From: Micromonospora peucetia
GTDB lineage: Bacteria > Actinomycetota > Actinomycetes > Mycobacteriales > Micromonosporaceae
Assembly (NCBI RefSeq): GCF_900091625.1
Contig: NZ_FMIC01000002.1
Location: 2,418,001 to 2,482,000, forward strand
Direction of reading: 5' to 3'
DNA length: 64,000 bases
Shown here: in pieces, positions 24,344 to 33,484 of the stretch
How the letters are laid out: the number at the start of each line of letters is the position of its first letter
Numbering within the stretch: position 1 is the first letter of the stretch
The notes under the pieces: model-generated
Databases searched by the model: none
What the model saw: only the letters and a program-made list of their open reading frames with translations
What the model was told of the DNA's origin: nothing
Translations under genes and position numbers: made by a program

Positions 24344-27300
24344 TCACGGTGCCGGCAGATGGGCCAGCTGGACCAGACGTACGCCTCCGCGCCGGGTGAC
24401 CAGCCGGCCGCGTCCCGGGGGCAGTGGACCGGGCTTGACCGGGCCGACCAGCGCCCCCTCATCCGGGCTGCCCGCCATCACCAGCCCCGCGGTGGAGAGT
24501 TCACGCAGGCGCTGGGCCAGCGGCTCGTACTGGGCCCGTCCGGCACCGCCCGAGCGGCGGACGAGCACCAGGTGCAGGCCGACGTCCCGGGCGTGCGGCA
24601 GATGCTCCTCCAGGGCGCGCAGCGGGTTGGCCGGCCCACTGGCGACCAGGTCGTAGTCGTCGACCAGCACGAACAGCTCCGGCCCGGACCACCACGACCG
24701 TTGCCGCAGCTGGGCGGGCGTGACCTCGGGGCCGGGCGCCCGGGCCGCGAGGTAGCCGGCGGCCGACTCGATCAGGTCGGTGGTGTGCGCCGCGGCGGAG
24801 CCGTACCCGATCAGGTGCGGCGACATCGGGTCGGTCATGTCCGCCAGGCTGCGGCGGTAGTCGACCAGGATCACCCGGGCCTGCTCGGGGGTGAACCGGG
24901 CCATGATCGAGGTGGCCAGCGCGCGCAGGAACGACGACTTGCCGCACTCGGCGTCGCCGAAGACCACGAAGTGCGGCTCGGTGGCGAAGTCCAGCACCAC
25001 CGGGCGCAGGTCCGCCTCGGCGATCCCCACGGGAATGTGCAGGCCGGTGGTCGCGGTCAGGTCCAGCTCGGCGTACGGAAGCACCGGCGGGAGCAGCCGC
25101 ACCGGGGGCGCGAGCGGGCCGGCCCAGCTCCCGGCGGCCTGCTTGACCAGGTCCGTCGTGTCCCCGCCGGAGGCGGCCAGCTGCGGCAGCGCGGTGAGGA
25201 AGTGCAGGCTCTCCGCGGTGATGCCCCGGCCGGGGGTCTTCTCCGGCACGTTCGTCGCCGCCCGGCGGGCCACCAGCGAGTCGGCCGGGTCGCCGAGGCG
25301 CAGCTCCAGCCGGGAACCGAAGAGGTCCCGGATCGCCGGCCGGAAGTCCAGCCAGCGCACCGCCGTCGCCACCACGTGCACCCCGTACGACAGGCCCCGG
25401 GTGGCCAGGTCGGTGATGAGCGGCTCCAGGTCGTCGTACTCGCCGCGCAGCGTGGCCCAGCCGTCCACCACCAGGAACACGTCGCCGAACGGGTCGGTCC
25501 CGGGCTGGCCGGTGCCCGCCAGCGCGGCCCGGCGCTGCCGCCAGGCGGCCATCGACTCCACGCCCAGCTCGGCGAAGCGCTGTTCCCGCTCGACCAGCAG
25601 GGTGGCGATCTCGCCGACCGTACGCCGGACGGCCGTCGGGTCGGCGCGGCCGGTGACCCCGCCGACGTGCGGCAGGTCGCGCAGCGCGGCCAGCCCGCCG
25701 CCGCCGAAGTCGAGGCAGTAGACCTGCACCTCGGTCGGGGTGTGGGTGAGCGCCAGGGCGCAGATCAGCGTGCGCAGCGCGGTCGACTTGCCGCTCTGCG
25801 GCCCGCCGAGCACCGCGACGTGGCCGGCGGCGCCGTCCAGCGCCAGCCAGAGCAGGTCGCGGCGCTGCTCGAAGGGCTTGTCGACCACCGCGACCGGCAC
25901 CTGGAGCGCGCCGTGCAGTTCCGGGTTGCCGAAGGTGAGACCACGCGCCGGGTCGACGCCGACCGGCCCGAGCAACTCGTCCAGCGCCGGCGCCCGGCCG
26001 AGCGGGGGGAGCCAGACCTGGTGGGCGGGCGGCCCCTGCCCGGCCAGCCGGTCGACCATCAGCTCCAGCACACTCTCCGAGCCGCCCTCGTCGGCGGTGG
26101 CGGGCAGGGCGGGTGGCCCGACCGGCTCCGGCTTGGGCACGAGATGGGTGGAGAAGGTGAGCAGGCGCGGGGCCCCGGCGCCTCCCGCGCCCGGTGCCGA
26201 GCCGCGCCGGCGCAGCGCCCCCGAGACGTACGCGGCCTTGAACCGGACCAGCGGTTCGGTGCCGAAGCGCAGGTAGCCGTGGCCGGGGGAGCGGGGCAGC
26301 TCGTGCGCGTCCGGCACCCCGAGCACCGTGCGGGACTCCAGCGCCGAGAAGGTCCGTAACCCGATCCGGTACGACAGGTGGGTGTCGAGTCCACGTAGCC
26401 GCCCCTCTTCCAACCGCTGGCTGGCCAGCAGCAGGTGCACGCCGAGCGACCGGCCCAGCCGGCCGATCTGCACGAACAGGTCGATGAAGTCGGGCTTGGC
26501 CGAGAGCAGCTCGGAGAACTCGTCGCAGATCAGCAGCAGCGACGGCAGCGGGGCGAGCGGGTTGCCGGCGGCGCGGGCCCGCTCGTAGTCGCGCAGGCTG
26601 GCGAAGTTGCCGGCCCGGCGCAGCAGCTCCTGGCGGCGGACCAGCTCGCCGTTGATGGCGTCGACCATCCGGTCGACCAGCGGCAGCGCGTCGGCCAGGT
26701 TGGTGATCACCGCGGCGGTGTGCGGCAGCCGGTCGAAGGAGGCGAAGGTCGCGCCGCCCTTGAAGTCGATCAGCACGAAGTTGAGCTGCTCCGAGCTGTG
26801 CGTGGCGGCCAGCCCGAGCACCAGCGTGCGCAGCAGCTCCGACTTGCCGGAACCGGTCGCCCCGATCAGCAGGCCGTGCGGCCCCATCCCGTCCTGCGCC
26901 GACTCCTTCAGGTCCAGCTCGATGGCGCCGCCGTCGGCGCCCACCCCGATCGGCACCCGCAGCCGCTCCCGCGCGGACCGGGGCAGCCAGCCCTGCTCGG
27001 CGGTGAAGCCCTCCGGGTCGCCGAGACCGAGCAGCTCGGGCAGGCCCAGCTCGGCGCCCGGTGGGGCGTCCGGGCCGCGGGCCGCGGTGGCCAGCCGCAG
27101 CGGGGCCAGCCGCCGGGCGACGGCCTCCGCGTCGACCGGGTCGAGCCGGTCCGCCGTACCGACCTCGGCGGGCCCCTGCGCGGAGTGCGAGTGCAGTCGG
27201 CCGCGGCGCAGCTCCAGCAGCAGCGCGAACCGGTCCAGCAGGCGCGGCGGCGGGGTGTCCAGGTCGATGATCGTGACGGCGTCGATGCCGCCGTCCCCGG

Positions 27301-28309
27301 TCAGGTCGGTGGCTCCGGTCAGGTCGCCGCCGTCGAGCACCACCACCACGTGCGGGCCGTCGGTGGCCGGGCCGGCCGGGCTGAACCGGGACCGGCTGGC
27401 CAGCACCTCGTCCAGCAGCCCCTCCAGCTCCGCCCCCGCGCTGGTGACCAGCCGGACCGGGCCGAGAGCGTCGGTGCGGGTGGGATGGTGGGCGTGCGGC
27501 AGCCACTTGACCCACTCCCAGGCGGCCCGCCGCTCCGGCCCGGCACAGACCGCGACGAGCAGCTCGTCCGGGGCGTGGAAGACCGCGAGCTGGGCGAGCA
27601 TCGCCCGGGCCAGCGCCTGGGCGGCCGGCCCGTCGGCCGGGCCGGCGGTGGCGTCGCGTACGAAGACCCGCGCGAAACTGCGCAGCGAGAGCGCCACCGG
27701 CAGGTCGGGCACCACGGAGTACGCGTCCAGGAACCGGCGCAGCGCGCCGGCGGTCATCGGCTCCAGCTCCTCCAGCGGGCGGGTGACCGGAGGGGCCAGC
27801 GGGGTGGCGAGGGTCTGCGGGCCGACAGCGACCCGGACCACCGCGAAGTCCGGGTCGGTGGGGCGGCGTTCCCAGACCCGGTGGCTGTCGACGGTCGACC
27901 AGAGCCGGCCCGGATCCGGGTGCCGGTAGTAGAGCCCGGCGCGCTGCTGCCCGGCGGTCTGCCGGACCCGGCGCCGCAGCACGGTCAGGTGCCGCAGGTA
28001 GTCCCGCCGGGCGGCCATCATCTCCGACTTCTTCGGGGTGCCGGAGGCGCTGCCCCACGAGGTCACCAGCATGGCCAGGGAGGAGAGCCCGAACATCCCG
28101 CCGACCACGTAGGAGTACGCGCCCCCGCCGCGGCCGAACATCATCGCCATCGCCACGGTGCCGCCGAGCATGGGCAGCACCATGAACAGCTGCTGCCAGC
28201 GTCCGCCGGCTACGGCGGGGATCTCCGGCGGCGCGTCCACCGGCAGCTCACCCACCGGGATGTCCGGCGCCGGTCGGCGGGGCGGCCGTTTGATGACGAC
28301 AGTGGACAC
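24344..28309 (-). CDS. eccC: EccC, type VII secretion FtsK/SpoIIIE motor ATPase
   Basis: A 1321-residue single-chain EccC. Two membrane helices at about 35-80 are followed by the DUF (stalk) region and three ATPase modules with intact P-loops: GATGSGKS (about 482), GGPQSGKS (about 832) and GDAECGKS (about 1115). Module 1 also has the Walker B LLLICDEFSELL. EccC energises export of WXG100/Esx and associated proteins across the membrane. The GTG at 28309 sits behind a perfect AGGAGG site, which sets the start. It is divergent from eccD across about 100 bp and followed by mycP. The unsplit form and ESX-4-like gene set are typical of the ancestral actinobacterial system. Confidence 0.93.
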   Translation of the reverse strand: MSTVVIKRPPRRPAPDIPVGELPVDAPPEIPAVAGGRWQQLFMVLPMLGGTVAMAMMFGRGGGAYSYVVGGMFGLSSLAMLVTSWGSASGTPKKSEMMAARRDYLRHLTVLRRRVRQTAGQQRAGLYYRHPDPGRLWSTVDSHRVWERRPTDPDFAVVRVAVGPQTLATPLAPPVTRPLEELEPMTAGALRRFLDAYSVVPDLPVALSLRSFARVFVRDATAGPADGPAAQALARAMLAQLAVFHAPDELLVAVCAGPERRAAWEWVKWLPHAHHPTRTDALGPVRLVTSAGAELEGLLDEVLASRSRFSPAGPATDGPHVVVVLDGGDLTGATDLTGDGGIDAVTIIDLDTPPPRLLDRFALLLELRRGRLHSHSAQGPAEVGTADRLDPVDAEAVARRLAPLRLATAARGPDAPPGAELGLPELLGLGDPEGFTAEQGWLPRSARERLRVPIGVGADGGAIELDLKESAQDGMGPHGLLIGATGSGKSELLRTLVLGLAATHSSEQLNFVLIDFKGGATFASFDRLPHTAAVITNLADALPLVDRMVDAINGELVRRQELLRRAGNFASLRDYERARAAGNPLAPLPSLLLICDEFSELLSAKPDFIDLFVQIGRLGRSLGVHLLLASQRLEEGRLRGLDTHLSYRIGLRTFSALESRTVLGVPDAHELPRSPGHGYLRFGTEPLVRFKAAYVSGALRRRGSAPGAGGAGAPRLLTFSTHLVPKPEPVGPPALPATADEGGSESVLELMVDRLAGQGPPAHQVWLPPLGRAPALDELLGPVGVDPARGLTFGNPELHGALQVPVAVVDKPFEQRRDLLWLALDGAAGHVAVLGGPQSGKSTALRTLICALALTHTPTEVQVYCLDFGGGGLAALRDLPHVGGVTGRADPTAVRRTVGEIATLLVEREQRFAELGVESMAAWRQRRAALAGTGQPGTDPFGDVFLVVDGWATLRGEYDDLEPLITDLATRGLSYGVHVVATAVRWLDFRPAIRDLFGSRLELRLGDPADSLVARRAATNVPEKTPGRGITAESLHFLTALPQLAASGGDTTDLVKQAAGSWAGPLAPPVRLLPPVLPYAELDLTATTGLHIPVGIAEADLRPVVLDFATEPHFVVFGDAECGKSSFLRALATSIMARFTPEQARVILVDYRRSLADMTDPMSPHLIGYGSAAAHTTDLIESAAGYLAARAPGPEVTPAQLRQRSWWSGPELFVLVDDYDLVASGPANPLRALEEHLPHARDVGLHLVLVRRSGGAGRAQYEPLAQRLRELSTAGLVMAGSPDEGALVGPVKPGPLPPGRGRLVTRRGGVRLVQLAHLPAP

Positions 28310-28411
28310 TCGACCTCCTGACAGCGCTCGGTGACCCGAGCCTGGCTCATGGTAGGTAAAGTCCTGTCGTCCGCGCAGCCACCAACCCTCGCCGAGGATG
28401 GAGACCAGTCG

Positions 28412-29812
28412 ATGACGATCGGGTTGGCCCGGGTCACCATCAGCGCCCCCCAGCGGCGCGTGGACGTCGCGCTGCCCGAGCAGGTTCCGCTGGCCGAGCT
28501 GCTGCCCGAGGTGCTGCGGCACGCGGGCGAGGGGCTCGCCGACGACGGCGAACGGCACGGCGGCTGGGTGCTGCGGCGTACCGACGGGGCGGTGCTGGCC
28601 ACCGCGCAGGCGCTGCTGCCGCAGGGGGTCCGCGACGGCGAGGTGCTGCACCTGGTGCCGGCCCGCGCGCAGTGGCCCGAGCTGGAGTACGACGACGTGG
28701 CCGAGGCGATCGCCGACGGTGCCCGGCGGCGCGGTGGGGCGTGGTCACCCGCCGCCTCCCGCACCGCCGCCCTGGCCGGGGCCGCCGTGCCGCTGGCCGT
28801 CGGGCTGCTAGCCGTGACGGCCGGTGGCCCGGCGCACGAGGCGGCCTGGCCGGTCGCCGCCGTGGTGGCGCTGCTGCTCACCCTCGCCGGGGTGGTGGCG
28901 TCCCGCGCCCACGGGGACGGGCCGGCGGGCGCGACCCTGGGCGGCTACGCCCTGCCGTACGCGGCCGTGGCGGGCGCCCTCGCGGTCAGCTCCGGCGATC
29001 CGGTCGGACCGGTCCCGGGGCTGCGTTGGATCGGCGCGCCCGAGCTGCTGGCCGGGTCGATGGCGCTGCTGCTGGTGTCGGTGCTCGGGCTGGCCGGCGT
29101 CGCCACCCGGCTCCGGGTCTTCGTGGCGGGTGCCACCGCCGGGTTCGCCGGCGCGCTGGCCGCCCTCGGCGGACTGCTGCTCAGCCCGGCCGGCACGGCG
29201 GCGGTGCTGCTCTGCGTGCTGGTCTTCGCCGTGGGGGCGATTCCCCTGCTGGCCATCCGGCTCGGCAAGGTGCCGCTGCCCCCGATCACCCTGCCCACCA
29301 GCGAGCCGGGCGACGCCGACCGGGCCCGCGACCTGCCCGACCGGGACCGGGTCTACGCGGCGGTGGCCCGCACCGAGGAGATGCTCACCGGAATGCTGCT
29401 CGGGCACGCCGTGCTGGCGGTCGCCGCCGCGGTGGTGCTGGGCCTCTCCGGCGGGGTCGCCGGCCGGCTGCTGGTGGCGGTCGCCGCGGCTGTGCTGCTG
29501 CTCCGCTCCCGGCTGTTCGTGTCCCTGCGCCACCGGGTGCCGACCGTCGCCGCCGGCCTCGTCGGGTACGCCGTGCTGGGCGCCGTGCTCGTCGAACGGT
29601 CCGGCCCGACCGCCCGGCTCGCACTGGTCGTCGGTGGGCTGGTGCTGGCCCTCGTGGCGGTGGCCACCGGCACTACGTACGCCCGCCGGCCGGTCTCCCC
29701 GTACGTCGGCCGGATCGCGGACCTGACTGACACCGCCCTGGTGGTGTCGCTGGTGCCCGTCGCCTGCGCGGTGCTCGACCTGTACGACCGGGCCCGGGGG
29801 CTGCTCGGCTGA
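28412..29812 (+). CDS. eccD: EccD, type VII secretion membrane channel component
   Basis: A 466-residue protein. The first 80 residues are a ubiquitin-like (YukD) domain (GLARVTISAPQRRVDVALP). About eleven hydrophobic helices follow (about 120-460), separated by one cytosolic loop near 300-330 (SEPGDADRARDLPDRDRVYAA). EccD dimers line the pore of the type VII membrane complex. The ATG at 28412 has GGAG 10 bases upstream. A possible promoter is GTGACC, 16 bases, TAGGTA in the eccC-eccD gap. eccB, eccE and esx genes are not in this window. Confidence 0.88.
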   Translation: MTIGLARVTISAPQRRVDVALPEQVPLAELLPEVLRHAGEGLADDGERHGGWVLRRTDGAVLATAQALLPQGVRDGEVLHLVPARAQWPELEYDDVAEAIADGARRRGGAWSPAASRTAALAGAAVPLAVGLLAVTAGGPAHEAAWPVAAVVALLLTLAGVVASRAHGDGPAGATLGGYALPYAAVAGALAVSSGDPVGPVPGLRWIGAPELLAGSMALLLVSVLGLAGVATRLRVFVAGATAGFAGALAALGGLLLSPAGTAAVLLCVLVFAVGAIPLLAIRLGKVPLPPITLPTSEPGDADRARDLPDRDRVYAAVARTEEMLTGMLLGHAVLAVAAAVVLGLSGGVAGRLLVAVAAAVLLLRSRLFVSLRHRVPTVAAGLVGYAVLGAVLVERSGPTARLALVVGGLVLALVAVATGTTYARRPVSPYVGRIADLTDTALVVSLVPVACAVLDLYDRARGLLG

Positions 29813-29846
29813 GCGGCCCCCGGGCCCGTCGGTGGTCAGTGCCGGG

Positions 29847-30353
29847 TCAGTGCGCGGACTCGCCGCGCGCCTCGGCGTCCCTGGCGCGCTGGTACGACGC
29901 CACGATCTCCGCCTCGGCCTCGATCCGCCCCACCCAGGTGGCGCCCTCGACCGACTTGCCGGGCTCCAGGTCCTTGTAGACCTCGAAGAAGTGCTGGATC
30001 TCCAGCCGGTCGAACTCGCCGAGGTGGTGGATGTCGCGCAGGTGCTCCTGGCGCGGGTCCTCGTAGGGCACGCAGAGGACCTTGTCGTCGCCGCCCTTCT
30101 CGTCCGTCATCCGGAACATGCCGATGGTGCGGCACCGGATCAGGCAGCCCGGGAAGGTGGGCTCGGGGACCAGCACGAGCGCGTCCAGCGGGTCGCCGTC
30201 CTCGCCCAGCGTGCCCTCGATGAAGCCGTAGTCGGCGGGGTACTGGGTGGAGGTGAAGAGGGTGCGGTCCAGCCGGATCCGGCCGGTCGCGTGGTCGACC
30301 TCGTACTTGTTGCGGTGACCCTTGGGGATCTCAACCGTCACGTCGAAATCCAT
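29847..30353 (-). CDS. ppa: inorganic pyrophosphatase
   Basis: A 168-residue type I (family I) soluble pyrophosphatase that hydrolyses PPi to drive biosynthetic reactions. It has the conserved E-x7-KYE pattern ([14 protein letters not shown]), [11 protein letters not shown], the [11 protein letters not shown] metal-binding motif with three Asp, and the later KDLEPGK/VGR segment. The ATG at 30353 is preferred over the GTG two codons upstream because GAGGGA is properly spaced only for the ATG. Convergent with eccD (34-base gap) and divergent from dacB, as ppa and dacB are in mycobacteria. Confidence 0.95.
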   Translation of the reverse strand: MDFDVTVEIPKGHRNKYEVDHATGRIRLDRTLFTSTQYPADYGFIEGTLGEDGDPLDALVLVPEPTFPGCLIRCRTIGMFRMTDEKGGDDKVLCVPYEDPRQEHLRDIHHLGEFDRLEIQHFFEVYKDLEPGKSVEGATWVGRIEAEAEIVASYQRARDAEARGESAH

Positions 30354-30465
30354 CTGCACGCTCCCTCGTCTGCCCACGCTGGCCAACGGAAACCAGCGGC
30401 CCGCCGCTCCCGCACGGGTGTTTGCCCACCCGGGCTCCGGCCGCCGCATAGTGTTCGGACCGAAG

Positions 30466-30471
30466 TAGTGT
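30466..30471 (+). promoter_or_regulatory. putative -10 box and strong RBS for dacB
   Basis: TAGTGT lies about 36 bases before the GTG at 30507, followed by a long purine tract GGGGGAGGAGGGGG at 30491-30504 that serves as an unusually strong ribosome-binding site and fixes the GTG start. Confidence 0.4.
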
Positions 30472-30506
30472 CACCCAAGCAGATTTCCGCGGGGGAGGAG
30501 GGGGTC

Positions 30507-32285
30507 GTGGGGAGGGAAGATTCACACTACCGTCCGGATGCCGGCGCTGGACGGGGTACCGGGCGGTCTGCTTCCGGCGGTGCCACCGGACGGTTCCCGG
30601 TGCCCGACACGCACCTCTCCCAGCCGACGGCTTCCCCTGGCGACCGCGACCTGACGCCCGGCCCGCCCCAGGGTGACGGCATCCCGGCCGACGCCTGGTC
30701 CGGTGACGGCGGCCAGACCGGCCCGACCGGCCAGGACCACCGGCTCCAGCCAACCGATCTCTGGGCCGTCGCCGCGGCCCGCCCCGCCGGCGGGCCACCC
30801 GGCCCCGGCCAGGCCCCGCTTCCCGAAACTTCCGCGCCCCCGCCGTCGCGCCGCCGGACCCTGCCCGTCGTGCTGGCCGGGGTGCTCGTGCTCGTGCTGG
30901 CCGCCGTCGGGATCGCCGTGGTCCGTCCAGGACCGGTGGCGGACTGGCTGGGCGACGAGCCCGCCGACCGGGGGGCCGCCGCGCAGGCGGCGGAACCGGC
31001 TCCCGCGGCGGTGCTGGCCGGCGCGGACGCGAACGCCCCGATGCCCACCTCCGAGGGCGTACGCGCCGCGCTCGCCCCGCTCGTGGGCGTGCCCGCTCTC
31101 GGCGACCGGGTCCACGTCTCGGTGGCCGACGTGGCCACCGGCCAGCCGCTCTTCGGCCGGGGCGAGGACGACGGCACGGTGCCCGCCTCGGTGACCAAGC
31201 TGGTCACCGGGGTGACGGTGCTCGCCGCGCGGGGCCCGGCGTACCGCATCCAGACCCGGGCGGTGGCCGGCGCGACGCCGGGCGAGGTGGTGATCGTCGG
31301 CGGCGGCGACCCCACGCTGGCGGTCGACAAGAAGGGCTTCTATCCGGGTGCGGCCCGCCTGGACGACCTGGCCGGCCAGGTACGCGACGCCCTCGGCGGC
31401 ACCAAACCGACGAAGGTGACGGTCGACTCGTCGCTCTACTCGGGCCCGGTCTTCGAGCCGGGTTGGGACGACGACATTCCCACCGGTGGCTACGGCGGCC
31501 CGATCACGGCGCTGATGACCGACGGGGCCCGCAGCGACGTGACCCGCGCGAAGAAGGACGAGGCGGCCGGCAACCACTGGGCCGAGCGGGTGTCCCAGCC
31601 CGACCTCGCGGCCGGCAGGGCCTTCGCCCGGCTGCTGGGAGTGCCGGCCGACGCGGTCAGGCGTGGCACCGCCCCCGACGCCGCGCCCCCGGCCGCGACC
31701 CCGGGGCCCGGCGCCGAGCTGGGCAAGGTGGAGTCGCTGCCGATGGTCCGGCTCGTCGACATCATGATCAGCGACAGCGACAACATCGTGGCCGAGGCGC
31801 TGGCCCGGCAGGTCGCGCTGGCCCGCAACCAGCCCGCCTCGTTCGCCGGCGCCGGCTCGGCGATGGACGCGGTGGCCGGGGAGCTCGGCCTGCCGGCCGA
31901 CGAGCTGACCCTCGCCGACGGCAGCGGCCTGTCCCGCAGTAACCGGATCAGCCCCTCGCTGCTCACCGACCTGATCGTGCTCGCCGGCGGCGGCAGCCGC
32001 TCCGAACTGGCCGCGATCTTCGGCGGCCTGCCCGTCGCCGACTGGTCCGGCACCCTCGCCGGCCGGTACGGAACGGCGGCGACGAAGGCCGGCGCCGGGG
32101 TGGTCCGGGCCAAGACCGGGACGTTGACCAAGGTGCACGCGATCGCCGGCCTGGTCAGCACGGCCGACGGGCGGCTGCTCGCCTTCGCCGTGCTCACCGA
32201 CGCGGTGCCCCCGGACGGGCTGACGTCCGCCCGGGTGGCGCTGGACCGGATCGGCGCCACCCTGGCCAGCTGCGGCTGCGGCTGA
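30507..32285 (+). CDS. dacB: D-alanyl-D-alanine carboxypeptidase/endopeptidase (PBP4 type)
   Basis: A 592-residue class C low-molecular-mass penicillin-binding protein. About 115 residues of disordered, Pro/Gly-rich cytoplasmic sequence precede one membrane helix (LPVVLAGVLVLVLAAVGIAVV). The outer peptidase S13 domain has SVTK (nucleophile Ser about 228), the SDN motif in ISDSDNIVAEALA (about 422) and KTG (about 535). It trims or cross-cuts peptidoglycan stem peptides. The long cytoplasmic tail is unusual for PBP4 and could be a target of the many Ser/Thr kinases of these bacteria, but that is speculation. The neighbours ppa, DUF2342 protein and tilS match mycobacterial Rv3628-Rv3625c. Confidence 0.9.
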   Translation: MGREDSHYRPDAGAGRGTGRSASGGATGRFPVPDTHLSQPTASPGDRDLTPGPPQGDGIPADAWSGDGGQTGPTGQDHRLQPTDLWAVAAARPAGGPPGPGQAPLPETSAPPPSRRRTLPVVLAGVLVLVLAAVGIAVVRPGPVADWLGDEPADRGAAAQAAEPAPAAVLAGADANAPMPTSEGVRAALAPLVGVPALGDRVHVSVADVATGQPLFGRGEDDGTVPASVTKLVTGVTVLAARGPAYRIQTRAVAGATPGEVVIVGGGDPTLAVDKKGFYPGAARLDDLAGQVRDALGGTKPTKVTVDSSLYSGPVFEPGWDDDIPTGGYGGPITALMTDGARSDVTRAKKDEAAGNHWAERVSQPDLAAGRAFARLLGVPADAVRRGTAPDAAPPAATPGPGAELGKVESLPMVRLVDIMISDSDNIVAEALARQVALARNQPASFAGAGSAMDAVAGELGLPADELTLADGSGLSRSNRISPSLLTDLIVLAGGGSRSELAAIFGGLPVADWSGTLAGRYGTAATKAGAGVVRAKTGTLTKVHAIAGLVSTADGRLLAFAVLTDAVPPDGLTSARVALDRIGATLASCGCG

Positions 32286-32390
32286 CCGGCCCGGCTGCGG
32301 CTGCCGTCGAACGGCCCGGCGGGGCGCACGTCAGGCGTGACCGGTGTCGATCGCCCGGCGCGAGCCCGGGCCGGGGTGTCGCGGCGCGGG

Positions 32391-32396
32391 TACGGT
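32391..32396 (+). promoter_or_regulatory. putative -10 hexamer for leaderless DUF2342 gene
   Basis: TACGGT lies 7 bases before the ATG at 32404, with only a GGGG tract between. Confidence 0.4.
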
Positions 32397-32403
32397 GGGG
32401 TGC

Positions 32404-33474
32404 ATGGCGCAGTTCGTGGACTGGGATCTGGCCGCCGCGACCGCGGGGGCGCTGAGCAAGTCGGGCCCCCGGGTGTCGTACACCGAGGCCACCGATGTGG
32501 TCAGTGACCTGCGGCGGTTGACCGACGAGGCGGCGGGGCACGTCGCCGACTACACGGGCCTGCGCTCGCAGGTGTCCCACCCGCCGGTGCGGGTGGTGGA
32601 CCGGCGGGACTGGGCGGCGACCAACATCGCCGGGCTACGCGAGGTGATCACCCCGCTGGTCGGCCGGCTGACCAAGGACAAGCAGCCCGGCGCGCTGACT
32701 GAGGCGATCGGCTCCCGGGTCACCGGGGTGCAGGCCGGCACCGTGCTGGCCTACCTCTCCGGCCGGGTCCTCGGCCAGTACGAGGTCTTCTCCGCCGACC
32801 CGGGGCAACTGCTGCTGGTCGCGCCGAACATCGTCGAGGTGGAGCGCAAGCTGGGGGCCGACCCGCGGGACTTCCGGCTCTGGGTCTGCCTGCACGAGGT
32901 GACCCACCGCACCCAGTTCACCGCCGTGCCGTGGATGCGGGCGTACTTCCTCAGCGAGGTGCAGGCCTTCGTGGACGCCTCGTCCAGCGGCGGTGAGCAC
33001 CTGCTGGAGCGGCTGCGCCGGGGCGTGGCCACCCTCTCCGACGCGGTGAAGGACCCGGAGAGCCGCACCAGCGTGCTGGACATCGTCCAGACCCCGGCGC
33101 AGCGGGCCGTGCTGGATCGGCTCACCGCGCTGATGACCCTGCTGGAGGGGCACGCCGAGTTCGTCATGGACGGCGTCGGGCCGCAGGTGGTTCCGAGCGT
33201 CGAGCGGATCCGGGCGGCGTTCAACCGGCGCCGGGAGGCCGGCAACCCGCTGGAGAAGGCGATCCGCCGGCTGCTCGGCGTGGAGGTCAAGATGCGCCAG
33301 TACGCCGAGGGTCGCAAGTTCGTGCACGGTGTGGTCGACCGGGTCGGCATGGCGGGCTTCAACAAGATCTTCAGCTCGCCGCTCACCCTGCCCCGGCTGG
33401 ACGAGCTCGGCGACCCGGACGCCTGGGTTGCCCGGGTGCACGGGCCGGTCGGCCCGGCCCCGACCGCCGGCTGA
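32404..33474 (+). CDS. zinc-dependent metalloprotease-like protein (DUF2342)
   Basis: A 356-residue protein that keeps the HEVTH zinc motif (LHEVTHRTQF, about 164-168) and a downstream LLEGHAEFVMD segment where a third ligand would sit. This is the actinobacterial DUF2342 family, sometimes annotated as F420-biosynthesis-associated. It is always found beside dacB and tilS in the lineages I recall (Rv3626c). The substrate is unknown. There is no signal peptide, so it should act in the cytoplasm. Ten bases separate it from tilS, so the two are translationally linked. Confidence 0.88.
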   Translation: MAQFVDWDLAAATAGALSKSGPRVSYTEATDVVSDLRRLTDEAAGHVADYTGLRSQVSHPPVRVVDRRDWAATNIAGLREVITPLVGRLTKDKQPGALTEAIGSRVTGVQAGTVLAYLSGRVLGQYEVFSADPGQLLLVAPNIVEVERKLGADPRDFRLWVCLHEVTHRTQFTAVPWMRAYFLSEVQAFVDASSSGGEHLLERLRRGVATLSDAVKDPESRTSVLDIVQTPAQRAVLDRLTALMTLLEGHAEFVMDGVGPQVVPSVERIRAAFNRRREAGNPLEKAIRRLLGVEVKMRQYAEGRKFVHGVVDRVGMAGFNKIFSSPLTLPRLDELGDPDAWVARVHGPVGPAPTAG

Positions 33475-33484
33475 CCGTACGCCG

